19,508 nucleotides of DNA from an uncultured Clostridia bacterium (GTDB lineage Bacteria; Bacillota; Clostridia; Christensenellales; Borkfalkiaceae): assembly GCA_946624395.1 (NCBI GenBank), contig CAMORY010000016.1:1-19508 (forward strand), read 5' to 3'. The translations under genes were made by a program, and so were the position numbers. Each line of letters begins with the position of its first letter. Positions within the stretch are counted from its first letter, which is position 1. Below are positions 7,144-13,654 of this stretch, piece after piece. The notes beneath the pieces are model-generated. The model did not search any database, had not been told where the DNA came from, and worked only from the letters and a program-made list of their open reading frames with translations.

Positions 7144-7752
7144 TTACGCTATACCGTTTGCCCGCGCTATATCGCGGTCGGCAAACTCGATTTGTTTTTG
7201 TTCGGTAAGCCCGCTCTTTATTTCCGAAACGGCGGCGGCAATAGCCTGCCCGTCGGCGACTGAAAGCGTTTCTACCCCGCTTAATATAACGTAAAACGCG
7301 TTATATTTGGTATATTCGTGTTGCGTAGCAACTTTTGCAACGTTCACCGCCGCGGTTATACCGTCTTTATAATATGCGGCGACAGCATACTTTCCGAAAT
7401 AAAATTCGTAAGCGGTAAAGACGTACCCGCCGCTTGCGGGATTTGCGTCTTCAGCCGCGCACAAGTCCGAAAACTCGGAATGTTCGGTAAGCAAAGCAAG
7501 ATATTTTACCGCGCGCGTTGCGTCTTTTTCCGTATTAACTTTAACGCATATTACCGACAGGTCTGAAATATCATCCGTCTTTTCATATTGCTTTTCGTAA
7601 TATTTCATAGACAAATCATAACTGCCGACCGCTTCCCATCCCTTTGCCAAAGTTTTGGGGAAGAAAAGCGCAAGACAAAGATACACGGCGGCAAGCGTTA
7701 AAATTATCGCCGCAACTGTTATAAGAACCGTTTTTACAACTAACTTGGTCAT
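7144..7752 (-). CDS. Membrane-anchored protein of unknown function
   Basis: I do not recognise this 202-residue protein. It has a single N-terminal hydrophobic segment (7-30) after a short basic start, so most of the chain is probably outside the cytoplasm. The rest is rich in Ala, Tyr, Lys and Glu, looks helical, and the SYDLSMKYYEKQYE and TRAVKYLALLTEH stretches resemble tetratricopeptide-type helix pairs, without a clear repeat. The start ATG is preceded by AAAGGTAG, and the promoter at 7771-7799 lies just upstream. It is the first gene of the operon with the CPBP protease, rlmH, the M14 peptidase and tadA. Divergent to it is the lipoprotein gene, another surface protein of unknown role; shared control is possible but not shown. 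Confidence 0.75.
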   Translation of the reverse strand: MTKLVVKTVLITVAAIILTLAAVYLCLALFFPKTLAKGWEAVGSYDLSMKYYEKQYEKTDDISDLSVICVKVNTEKDATRAVKYLALLTEHSEFSDLCAAEDANPASGGYVFTAYEFYFGKYAVAAYYKDGITAAVNVAKVATQHEYTKYNAFYVILSGVETLSVADGQAIAAAVSEIKSGLTEQKQIEFADRDIARANGIA

Positions 7753-7770
7753 ATTCTACCTTTATCAAAT

Positions 7771-7799
7771 ATTTTAACAAAATCGCGTACAAAAATCAA
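7771..7799 (-). promoter_or_regulatory. Extended -10 promoter for the five-gene operon
   Basis: On the minus strand TTGATT (7799-7794), 17 bases, then TAAAAT (7776-7771), preceded by TGT, giving an extended -10 TGnTAAAAT. Transcription would start about 12 bases before the ATG region at 7752. It serves the operon ending in tadA. Confidence 0.65.
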
Positions 7800-7868
7800 C
7801 TTTTTTATAAATATATTTAAAGGTCTACTGCGCGCGATACGGTCATAAAATACTTAAAGGAGAATTTT

Positions 7869-8522
7869 ATGCGTAAAATTATAGTTTTATTGTTGATTTT
7901 TACCTGTACTTTCGCGGGGTGTAAACAACCTGACCCATACCTAAATTACGTAAGCGAAGTGCGGCAGGAAATTTATGAAGGTACTGCAGACAGTGCGAAG
8001 ATTACGGCAGTTTACGGATTTTGCGAAACTCCGTATCTAAACGACGGCAAAACGGGCGATATAATATACGGGCTAACCTTCAGACTGCATATAGTTCCGG
8101 ACGAAACCAAGCGCGTTATAAAATTTACAAACGGCGACAGAGAATATTCCGCGCCTTTTATTTTAGACGAGATAACGAGTGAGTACAGGGCGACTGTAGA
8201 AATCAAAGCCGATATGGAAAAAGAATTTGCCGCGGCGCTAATAATAGGCGATACCACCGTTCCCGTAGTATTTAGGTCGATAGTTCCCGACAAGTGCATT
8301 ACGTACGAAACGGCGCTTAAAGCGCTCGAAAACAAACAAAGCGCGCTACTTAACTCCTATATGAAAGACGGAAATTTTTCCGCTGAAATTTATATGCGAG
8401 TATTTGTTAAAGACGGCGCGCCTTACTGGTATATCGGCATAGCCGCGGGAAATGACAGATTAAAAGCGCTTTTAATCGACGGCGTTTCGGGCGAACTGCT
8501 CGCGGTACGGGATATTATTTAA
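7869..8522 (+). CDS. Putative lipoprotein of unknown function, possible PepSY-like C-terminus
   Basis: The only plus-strand gene. The 217-residue protein starts with a basic-hydrophobic signal ending in FAGC, so Cys18 is the likely lipidation site and the protein would be anchored on the outer face of the membrane. The mature part is soluble. The final 75 residues (YETALKALE, then MRVFVKDGAPYWYIGI, then LIDGVSGELLAV) look like a PepSY-type domain, in which a paired helix and sheet ends with a GE-L turn; this is a weak resemblance. AAAGGAG six bases before the ATG is an excellent ribosome site. It faces away from the membrane-anchored unknown gene and converges on the co-polymerase pair. I found no convincing plus-strand promoter in the 116-base gap. 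The hairpin at 8532-8552 may end its transcript. Confidence 0.8.
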   Translation: MRKIIVLLLIFTCTFAGCKQPDPYLNYVSEVRQEIYEGTADSAKITAVYGFCETPYLNDGKTGDIIYGLTFRLHIVPDETKRVIKFTNGDREYSAPFILDEITSEYRATVEIKADMEKEFAAALIIGDTTVPVVFRSIVPDKCITYETALKALENKQSALLNSYMKDGNFSAEIYMRVFVKDGAPYWYIGIAAGNDRLKALLIDGVSGELLAVRDII

Positions 8523-8531
8523 AATTATTTA

Positions 8532-8552
8532 TGCCCGACCATCGGTCGGGCA
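8532..8552. terminator. Perfect hairpin between convergent genes, probable two-way terminator
   Basis: TGCCCGACC and GGTCGGGCA form a perfect nine-pair stem with a three-base loop, ten bases after the lipoprotein stop and 21 bases beyond the stop of the facing co-polymerase gene. Neither side has a proper U tract (only AU-rich sequence), so termination efficiency is uncertain. The position between convergent genes is the main support. Confidence 0.55.
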
Positions 8553-8573
8553 CAAGGTATAAATTCTATTGCA

Positions 8574-9293
8574 TTATTGTACAACGTCATCTATATAAGC
8601 GATAACCGCAGTACCCGTCAATTTTTCCAAATCGGATTTACTGCTTACGGTGTTATCGAGTATATAAATAAGGAACGCTATCGCAAGACCTGCGGCAAGC
8701 CCGCCCAAAACACCCAAAAGCACATATTTAATAAACCCGTTGCTTGAAGAAGTCGTAGGCTCACGCTGTATAGGAACAAATTCCGCGTTATCCGCCGTCA
8801 AAAGACCCTGTATCTCTATTTTTGCCGCTTCTATAAATGCGTCGAGTTTGTCCGCCGCGGTTTGGGGGTCTAAATCACTGTAAGAAAAAGTAAATACAAG
8901 CCCGTCGCCCGTTTTGATACTGATTGCGCCCGCGGATATTCCGCCGTACGTCCCGCCGAAGTCGCTTTCATAAATCGAGTTTGCTCTTTGAATAAATATA
9001 GGCATCTTGACTTCGTCTTTGACCGTTGAAACGTACTTATTGGTAAGCTGGATGTTGGTCGCCATCGTTTTGCCTTCTATTCTCGCTATAAAAATGACAG
9101 ACTTCGATTGCGTATAAACTGTTTTACTCTTCATAAAGCCCATACCGAATCCCGCCGCAGCACCCAAAACGGTAAGCACGACTATAAGAACTATAAATCT
9201 GCGTAAAAACCGCAAAACAGCGGTAAACGAACCGTTTTCTTCTTTCTCTTCAGTATTAATTGCGGGGTTGTTTATTTTCAAAGTTTCTTCCAT
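8574..9293 (-). CDS. Polysaccharide co-polymerase (Wzz/CpsC-like), second of a pair
   Basis: Chain-length-determinant type membrane protein of 239 residues: hydrophobic helix 33-54, an extracytoplasmic domain of about 130 residues, and a second helix 188-211 followed by a 28-residue cytoplasmic tail. The tail LDNTVSSKSDLEKLTGTAVIAYIDD matches the region just past the second helix in Gram-positive CpsC/YwqC proteins, which contacts and activates a tyrosine kinase. No kinase is in this window. Such proteins set polymer length together with a Wzy polymerase. The start ATG overlaps the stop of the upstream paralogue as TAATG, with GGAGG eight bases before it, implying coupled, roughly equal translation. 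The family call is firm; which polymer it serves is inferred from the glycosyltransferase genes about 4 kb downstream. Confidence 0.85.
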   Translation of the reverse strand: MEETLKINNPAINTEEKEENGSFTAVLRFLRRFIVLIVVLTVLGAAAGFGMGFMKSKTVYTQSKSVIFIARIEGKTMATNIQLTNKYVSTVKDEVKMPIFIQRANSIYESDFGGTYGGISAGAISIKTGDGLVFTFSYSDLDPQTAADKLDAFIEAAKIEIQGLLTADNAEFVPIQREPTTSSSNGFIKYVLLGVLGGLAAGLAIAFLIYILDNTVSSKSDLEKLTGTAVIAYIDDVVQ

Positions 9294-10183
9294 TATTTTA
9301 CCTCCGCAACGTCTTCTATATAAGCGATTACGTTAGCACCTGCAAGGGTTTCCAACTGCTCTTTAGATTTAACGGTATTATCTATGAGATAAATTATATA
9401 AACTACGGCAAGCGATACAATAAGCCCTAAAACGAACGCTATTATAACCGTCTTTTTAGTAGCGGCATTTGTCGAAACCGATACGCCCGACGACACCCCC
9501 GCAAGGTCGATAAGCCCTGCGGTAGCAGTACCGAAATTAAGGAATTGATTAAGAGCAACGTCAGCGGCAAACGCATATATACGCGCCATCGCTTTTGCGT
9601 CAGTTGCGCTTACATCTTTAACCCATAATCTGAAATATATAACCGTTTCCTTACTGTCCTTGCTTGAAGAATACGTCGTACCTATGTTGTTCGCGTTAAG
9701 CCACTTATTTCTGTAAGTTGCCATAAGTTCTTCAGTAATCTCATATTCGGGGATTTCAGCACGCGCTTCTTTTACTTCGTCCGTATACGCCGCGTTTAAT
9801 TCCGCAACGAATTCGTCGAGCGTTTTGCCCGATTCCGTATAAAAATGATAATACACGTTAGCCCTGTCCAACACGTCGCCGCTTTTGCAGACGTCTACAG
9901 CAGTATCAAGATATGCAAATAAATAGTTGGTACTTGCTACCTGGTCTACTATAGGATTACCATATTCATCCACGGCGTTTATCTGAACGTTGAATTGCAC
10001 GGGCACGCTTGCAGTGTAAACGGGCTTTTTATTTTTAGCATATAAAAAACCGCCCGCCGCAAACAATAGCGTTATTATAACGATAAGTAAAATATGCGCA
10101 CGCAAAATATACAGGATATCCACTAAAGAAATCCCGCTTGATTTTTCTGCGTTCTGGCTATTTAACGATTGTTCGTTGTCCAT
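9293..10183 (-). CDS. Polysaccharide co-polymerase (Wzz/CpsC-like), first of a pair
   Basis: Paralogue of the following gene, 296 residues: helix 29-49, a larger extracytoplasmic domain of about 195 residues, helix 245-267 and a cytoplasmic tail (LIDNTVKSKEQLETLAGANVIAYIED) very similar to that of its partner, while the outer domains have diverged in sequence and length. The extra length includes an acidic helical stretch (120-160). It should act at the membrane as a length regulator for a surface polysaccharide and may form mixed oligomers with its partner. It is transcribed from the promoter at 10239-10267 through a leader with a hairpin. The ribosome site is not strong: GGGGGC lies about 12 bases before the ATG. 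No tyrosine-kinase domain is fused. Confidence 0.85.
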   Translation of the reverse strand: MDNEQSLNSQNAEKSSGISLVDILYILRAHILLIVIITLLFAAGGFLYAKNKKPVYTASVPVQFNVQINAVDEYGNPIVDQVASTNYLFAYLDTAVDVCKSGDVLDRANVYYHFYTESGKTLDEFVAELNAAYTDEVKEARAEIPEYEITEELMATYRNKWLNANNIGTTYSSSKDSKETVIYFRLWVKDVSATDAKAMARIYAFAADVALNQFLNFGTATAGLIDLAGVSSGVSVSTNAATKKTVIIAFVLGLIVSLAVVYIIYLIDNTVKSKEQLETLAGANVIAYIEDVAEVK

Positions 10184-10208
10184 CCGGAAAACACGCCCCC
10201 TGTCAGTC

Positions 10209-10230
10209 CTTGGCTAGAAACAAAGCCAAG
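10209..10230 (-). other. 5' leader hairpin of the co-polymerase transcript
   Basis: CTTGGCT and AGCCAAG form a seven-pair stem with an eight-base loop. It begins one or two bases after the predicted transcription start and ends 25 bases before the ATG. A stem at the extreme 5' end can protect an mRNA from decay; a protein-binding site is an alternative because the same bases are an inverted repeat in DNA just downstream of the -10 box. Confidence 0.5.
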
Positions 10231-10238
10231 CAATAACG

Positions 10239-10267
10239 ATTATACCTTAATCGCAACAAAAAATCAA
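10239..10267 (-). promoter_or_regulatory. Promoter of the co-polymerase pair
   Basis: On the minus strand TTGATT (10267-10262), 17 bases, then perfect TATAAT (10244-10239). Predicted start near 10232. It separates the pair from guaA upstream. Confidence 0.75.
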
Positions 10268-10319
10268 TCCAAATAATAAAAAAATTAAAAATTTTAAGGA
10301 ATTTTAAAAATTTTGTCGT

Positions 10320-10340
10320 AAAAAACGCCGTTAAAGCGCT
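10320..10340 (-). terminator. Probable terminator after guaA
   Basis: The minus-strand RNA forms a five-pair stem (AGCGC with GCGUU, one G-U pair) around a seven-base loop, followed by U residues in a run of six, three bases after the guaA stop. The stem is short, so the call is moderate. Confidence 0.45.
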
Positions 10341-10343
10341 GTT

Positions 10344-11873
10344 TTACTCCCACTCCACCGTAGCCGGCGGTTTTGAAGTAATATCGTATACTATACGGTT
10401 TATACCCTTTACTTCGTTGGTAATACGGCTCGAAGCCCGTTCCAGCACGTCGAACGGAATTCTCGTCCAGTCGGCGGTCATAAAATCGTCGGTAGAAACC
10501 GCGCGAAGCGCTACGGTGTACCCGTAAGTTCTCGCGTCGCCCATAACGCCCACGCTTTTGGTGTCGGTTAAAACGGCAAAATACTGATTGCTGATAATTC
10601 CCGCGTTTTCCACTTCTTCGCGGAAAATCGCGTCAGCTTCGCGAAGAGTATCAAGTTTTGCTTTGGTGATTTCGCCTATCAACCTTACCGCAAGCCCCGG
10701 CCCCGGGAAGGGCTGACGCATTACGAGTTCACGGGGAAGTCCCAAGGAAAGCCCGGCGGCGCGCACTTCGTCTTTAAATAAATAGCGTAGCGGTTCAATA
10801 ATCTCTTCAAAATCTATAACGTCGGGAAGTCCGCCTACGTTGTGGTGGCTTTTTATGGTAGAAGCGTCGCCCCTGCCGCTCTCTATTATATCGGGATAAA
10901 TAGTACCCTGAACGAGATAGTCGACTTTGCCTATCTTTTTCGCTTCTTCTTCAAAGATGCGGATAAACTCTTCGCCGATTATTTTTCTCTTTTTCTCGGG
11001 TTCAATAACCCCCGCAAGTTTAGTCAAAAATCTGTCTTCCGCGTTTACGCGGATTAAATTCATATCGAACTCGCCGCGGAAAGTTTTTTCCACCAAATCG
11101 CCTTCGCTTTTACGTAAAAGCCCGTGGTCCACGAACACGCATACGAGATTTTTGCCCACCGCCTTGTGCAAAAGCAGCGCGGCGACAGAACTGTCCACCC
11201 CGCCCGACAGCGCGCATAACACCTTTTTGCCGTTAAGTTTACGCTTGTATTCTTCTATCGTTTCCGCAACGAAATTGCCTATATGCCAGTCTCCCTTGCA
11301 CCCGCAAACGCCATACACGAAATTTTTAAGTATCGTTTTACCGTATTCGGTATGCGAAACTTCGGGGTGAAACTGTACGCCGTAGATACGGCGTTTTTCG
11401 TCTTTTACAGCGGCATAGCAGCACTTGTCCGTGCGCGCTATAGCGGTAAACCCTTCGGGCAGAACGCTTACGAAATCGTTATGGCTCATCCAGCAGATAG
11501 ATTTTTCGGGCACGCCGTCAAAAAGCGGTTCTTTAGTATCGACGTATAGCGGAATTTTACCGTACTCCGAAGAATTTTCCGCGGAAGACACCGTTCCCCC
11601 AGCCATATAGTTTATAAGTTGATGTCCGTAGCAGATGCCGAGCACGGGAATACCCAAATTTAACACGTTCTTGTCGTAGTGGGGCGACTTTTCGTCGTAC
11701 ACGCTGTTAGGTCCGCCCGTAAACACTATGCCCTTGTAGCCTTCTTTTAAAATTTCGTCCGTCGTTATCTTGTTGAACGGTTTAATTTCCGCGTAAACGT
11801 TGTCTTCCCTTATGCGCCTTGCGATAAGTTGATTATACTGCCCGCCGAAAGCTATTACCAATATTTTTTCCAT
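10344..11873 (-). CDS. guaA: GMP synthase (glutamine-hydrolysing)
   Basis: Converts XMP to GMP using ATP and ammonia from glutamine, the last step of guanine nucleotide synthesis in the cytoplasm. From ATG 11873 it has 509 residues, normal for the single-chain bacterial enzyme. The N-terminal class I glutamine amidotransferase domain shows GICYGHQ (79-85, nucleophile Cys81) and VQFHPE (166-171, His169 and Glu171). The ATP pyrophosphatase domain follows with the loop LSGGVDSS (222-229), then RQPFPGPGLAVR, and the protein ends in the conserved KPPATVEWE. GGAG lies seven bases before the chosen ATG; a frame opening 12 codons earlier at 11909 overlaps the probable promoter and was rejected. It stands between two terminators as a single-gene unit. 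The leader is too short for a purine riboswitch. Confidence 0.97.
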   Translation of the reverse strand: MEKILVIAFGGQYNQLIARRIREDNVYAEIKPFNKITTDEILKEGYKGIVFTGGPNSVYDEKSPHYDKNVLNLGIPVLGICYGHQLINYMAGGTVSSAENSSEYGKIPLYVDTKEPLFDGVPEKSICWMSHNDFVSVLPEGFTAIARTDKCCYAAVKDEKRRIYGVQFHPEVSHTEYGKTILKNFVYGVCGCKGDWHIGNFVAETIEEYKRKLNGKKVLCALSGGVDSSVAALLLHKAVGKNLVCVFVDHGLLRKSEGDLVEKTFRGEFDMNLIRVNAEDRFLTKLAGVIEPEKKRKIIGEEFIRIFEEEAKKIGKVDYLVQGTIYPDIIESGRGDASTIKSHHNVGGLPDVIDFEEIIEPLRYLFKDEVRAAGLSLGLPRELVMRQPFPGPGLAVRLIGEITKAKLDTLREADAIFREEVENAGIISNQYFAVLTDTKSVGVMGDARTYGYTVALRAVSTDDFMTADWTRIPFDVLERASSRITNEVKGINRIVYDITSKPPATVEWE

Positions 11874-11895
11874 ACACGCTCTCCGATACTCGTCT

Positions 11896-11925
11896 ATAAT
11901 ATTGAACATAACAATGATATAACAA
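11896..11925 (-). promoter_or_regulatory. Possible guaA promoter
   Basis: On the minus strand TTGTTA (11925-11920), 18 bases, then TATTAT (11901-11896), giving a leader of about 16 bases that still contains the GGAG site. The match is moderate; support comes mainly from the terminator immediately upstream. Confidence 0.4.
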
Positions 11926-11943
11926 AACCAAAAAAAAGTAAAG

Positions 11944-11971
11944 AAAAAACCCTTCCGAAAGAAGAGTTTTT
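11944..11971 (-). terminator. Rho-independent terminator of the aromatic operon
   Basis: Minus-strand RNA pairs AAAAACUCUUC (11971-11961) with GAAGGGUUUUU (11955-11945): 11 pairs, one G-U, loop of five, then a U-rich tail UCUUU. It begins eight bases after the aroQ stop. Confidence 0.85.
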
Positions 11972-11978
11972 CGTTAAT

Positions 11979-12413
11979 TTATTTTCCGTATTTTTCTTTT
12001 AAGTAGTCGAGAGCGGCGGCATAGCCCGCAATACCCTTGCCTGCGATAAATTTTTCCGCATATAGCGAAATATAACTGTTTTTTCTGAACTCTTCGCGAG
12101 AATTTATGTCGGTGATATGCACTTCTACCGTGGGGATAGCGACCGCCTTTAACGCGTCTAAAATAGCAATGCTCGTATGCGTGTATGCGCCGGCGTTTAT
12201 TACTATACCGTCAAAGCGGCGGTAAGCCTTTTGAATTACTGAAACGATTGCGCCTTCAAAGTTCGACTGAAAGCATTTTACCTTTACCCCGATTTTTTTC
12301 GCGTGCGATTTGACGCTTTTAACAAGCGCCTTATAATCGCTTTTGCCGTACAAATCGGGCTCGCGAATACCCAGCATATTTAAGTTTACTCCGTTTATAA
12401 CGAGAATTTTCAT
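11979..12413 (-). CDS. aroQ: 3-dehydroquinate dehydratase, type II
   Basis: Third step of the shikimate pathway: dehydrates 3-dehydroquinate to 3-dehydroshikimate. The 144 residues fit the small dodecameric type II enzyme. Visible motifs are NGVNLNMLGIREPDLYG (7-23, catalytic Tyr22 and the Arg of the lid), QSNFEG (49-54), INAGAYTHTS (72-81, Asn73), EVHITDINSREEF (97-109, catalytic His99 and Arg106) and IAGKGIAGY near the end. The usual SNI is TDI here, a mild variant. It is the last gene of the aromatic operon, 11 bases after aroE/aroK, with a terminator right behind it. Its ribosome site is an unusual run of eight G residues that begins in the stop codon of the preceding gene. Confidence 0.96.
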   Translation of the reverse strand: MKILVINGVNLNMLGIREPDLYGKSDYKALVKSVKSHAKKIGVKVKCFQSNFEGAIVSVIQKAYRRFDGIVINAGAYTHTSIAILDALKAVAIPTVEVHITDINSREEFRKNSYISLYAEKFIAGKGIAGYAAALDYLKEKYGK

Positions 12414-12417
12414 AACT

Positions 12418-12425
12418 CCCCCCCC
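12418..12425 (-). promoter_or_regulatory. G8 tract acting as ribosome site for aroQ
   Basis: The minus strand reads TAGGGGGGGGAGTTATG: eight G residues, the first belonging to the TAG stop of aroE/aroK, followed by AGTT and the aroQ ATG. It is the only Shine-Dalgarno-like sequence available. Confidence 0.6.
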
Positions 12426-13654
12426 TAATTTTTAGGATTGTAATTAAAAGCAGAAAATTTCCGCACGATATTTTCCGCTGCAGATTGCTTTTCGCCGTTA
12501 TTCTCTACCGTAAAATCCGCCGCCCGTTCGTACCATGCTTTTCTCTCTTCGTACAATTTCGCTATGCCGAAATTTTTAGAAAGCGGTCTGCCGTTGGCGG
12601 AAAGCAGCGACAAGTCGCGCTTTATATAAAGAATCACGCCGTTTGCCTTAAGTGCGCATACGTTATCTTGCCGTAAAATCGCGCCGCCGCCCGTAGCGAT
12701 TACCGCGCCGCTATTTATGGCAACTTTTTTTATTATTTCCGTTTCTATATCGCGGAAAGCCTTTTCGCCGTCCGTTTCTATAATTTCCGCGGGGGTTTTA
12801 TCCGTCGCGCTCAAAATTTCCGCGTCGGTATCGATAAAACCTATGCCGAGAATATCCGCTACCATTTTTCCTATCGTAGTTTTGCCCGAAGACAGCATAC
12901 CGCAAAGCACAATATTAAGTTTTTTGCGGTACAGCGCGTTGATTATGTCTTCCGTATCGTCGGCGGCGGATATACCCCAGATTTTTTGTGCAAGGAGCGC
13001 CTGCTTAACAAGCATCGGCAGTCCGTCCGAACAATTTATATTAAGCCGTTTTGCCTGCGTGATAAGCGCAGTATTAAACGGGTTATAAATACAGTCGAAA
13101 ACGCCCGTTAAATTCGGGAACGCGCTTAACTCTATCGGCGTTTCGCCGATATCAGGGAACATACCGACAGGGGTTGCGTTTATTATAATTTCGGTATCTT
13201 TAAGATTATAGCAGGTTTGATAATTTATTTCGCCAACGCGGCTTACTTTTACTATAGCCTTTGCCTTTTCCGCGTTGCACAGCGCTTCCGCGGTCAAAGC
13301 CGCGCCGCCCGTGCCTAAAATCATACCCCGCCTGCCGCGCAAAATGATATTTTTACGCGAAAGCGCGTAGCGCATACCTTCTATATCGGTATTATAGCCG
13401 TAATACTTGCCGCCGCGGCGCACGACGGTGTTGACCGCGCCTATCGCCTTTGCGCTTTCGTCCAGCCCGTCTAAAAAAGGTATTATTTCCTTTTTGTACG
13501 GAATAGTGATATTAAACCCGTCGTAGCCTTCTTTTATAAACTCGGCGAGTTTCCCACGCGGCACTTCTTTAAGCGAATAGTTTAAGCCGCTTAAAGCGTG
13601 TATTTCAGCCGAATAACTGTGCGAAAGGCGTTCGCCTATTAAACAGTATTTCAT
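12425..13654 (-). CDS. aroE-aroK: Shikimate dehydrogenase - shikimate kinase fusion
   Basis: One 409-residue chain carrying two consecutive pathway enzymes. Residues 1-230 are shikimate dehydrogenase (NADPH-dependent reduction of 3-dehydroshikimate): LSHSYSAEIH (10-19), FNITIPYKK (47-55, catalytic Lys54), GYNTD (86-90, Asp90), the nucleotide loop GTGGAA (114-119) and INATPVGM (158-165). Residues about 245-400 are shikimate kinase: Walker A GMLSSGKTT (252-260), FIDTD (273-277, shikimate and Mg sites), FRDIE (300-304), TGGGA (321-325) and the lid RPL (356-358). Both sets of key residues are intact, so both activities are expected; a linker of about 15 residues joins them. The start overlaps the pheA stop as ATGA and aroQ follows after 11 bases. 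Confidence 0.95.
   Translation of the reverse strand: MKYCLIGERLSHSYSAEIHALSGLNYSLKEVPRGKLAEFIKEGYDGFNITIPYKKEIIPFLDGLDESAKAIGAVNTVVRRGGKYYGYNTDIEGMRYALSRKNIILRGRRGMILGTGGAALTAEALCNAEKAKAIVKVSRVGEINYQTCYNLKDTEIIINATPVGMFPDIGETPIELSAFPNLTGVFDCIYNPFNTALITQAKRLNINCSDGLPMLVKQALLAQKIWGISAADDTEDIINALYRKKLNIVLCGMLSSGKTTIGKMVADILGIGFIDTDAEILSATDKTPAEIIETDGEKAFRDIETEIIKKVAINSGAVIATGGGAILRQDNVCALKANGVILYIKRDLSLLSANGRPLSKNFGIAKLYEERKAWYERAADFTVENNGEKQSAAENIVRKFSAFNYNPKN

Noticed and set aside
7801..7868. Plus-strand promoter for the lipoprotein gene
   Set aside because: TAAAAT at 7846-7851 would place the transcript start in the ribosome site, and no acceptable -35 box fits it or the TA-rich run at 7806-7818.
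11874..11909. 12-codon upstream extension of guaA
   Set aside because: The extension covers the GGAG ribosome site and likely promoter; homologs begin near MEKILVIAFGGQ.
11874..11978. Purine riboswitch upstream of guaA
   Set aside because: Only about 105 bases separate aroQ and guaA, 28 of them used by the terminator; no conserved purine aptamer core is visible.
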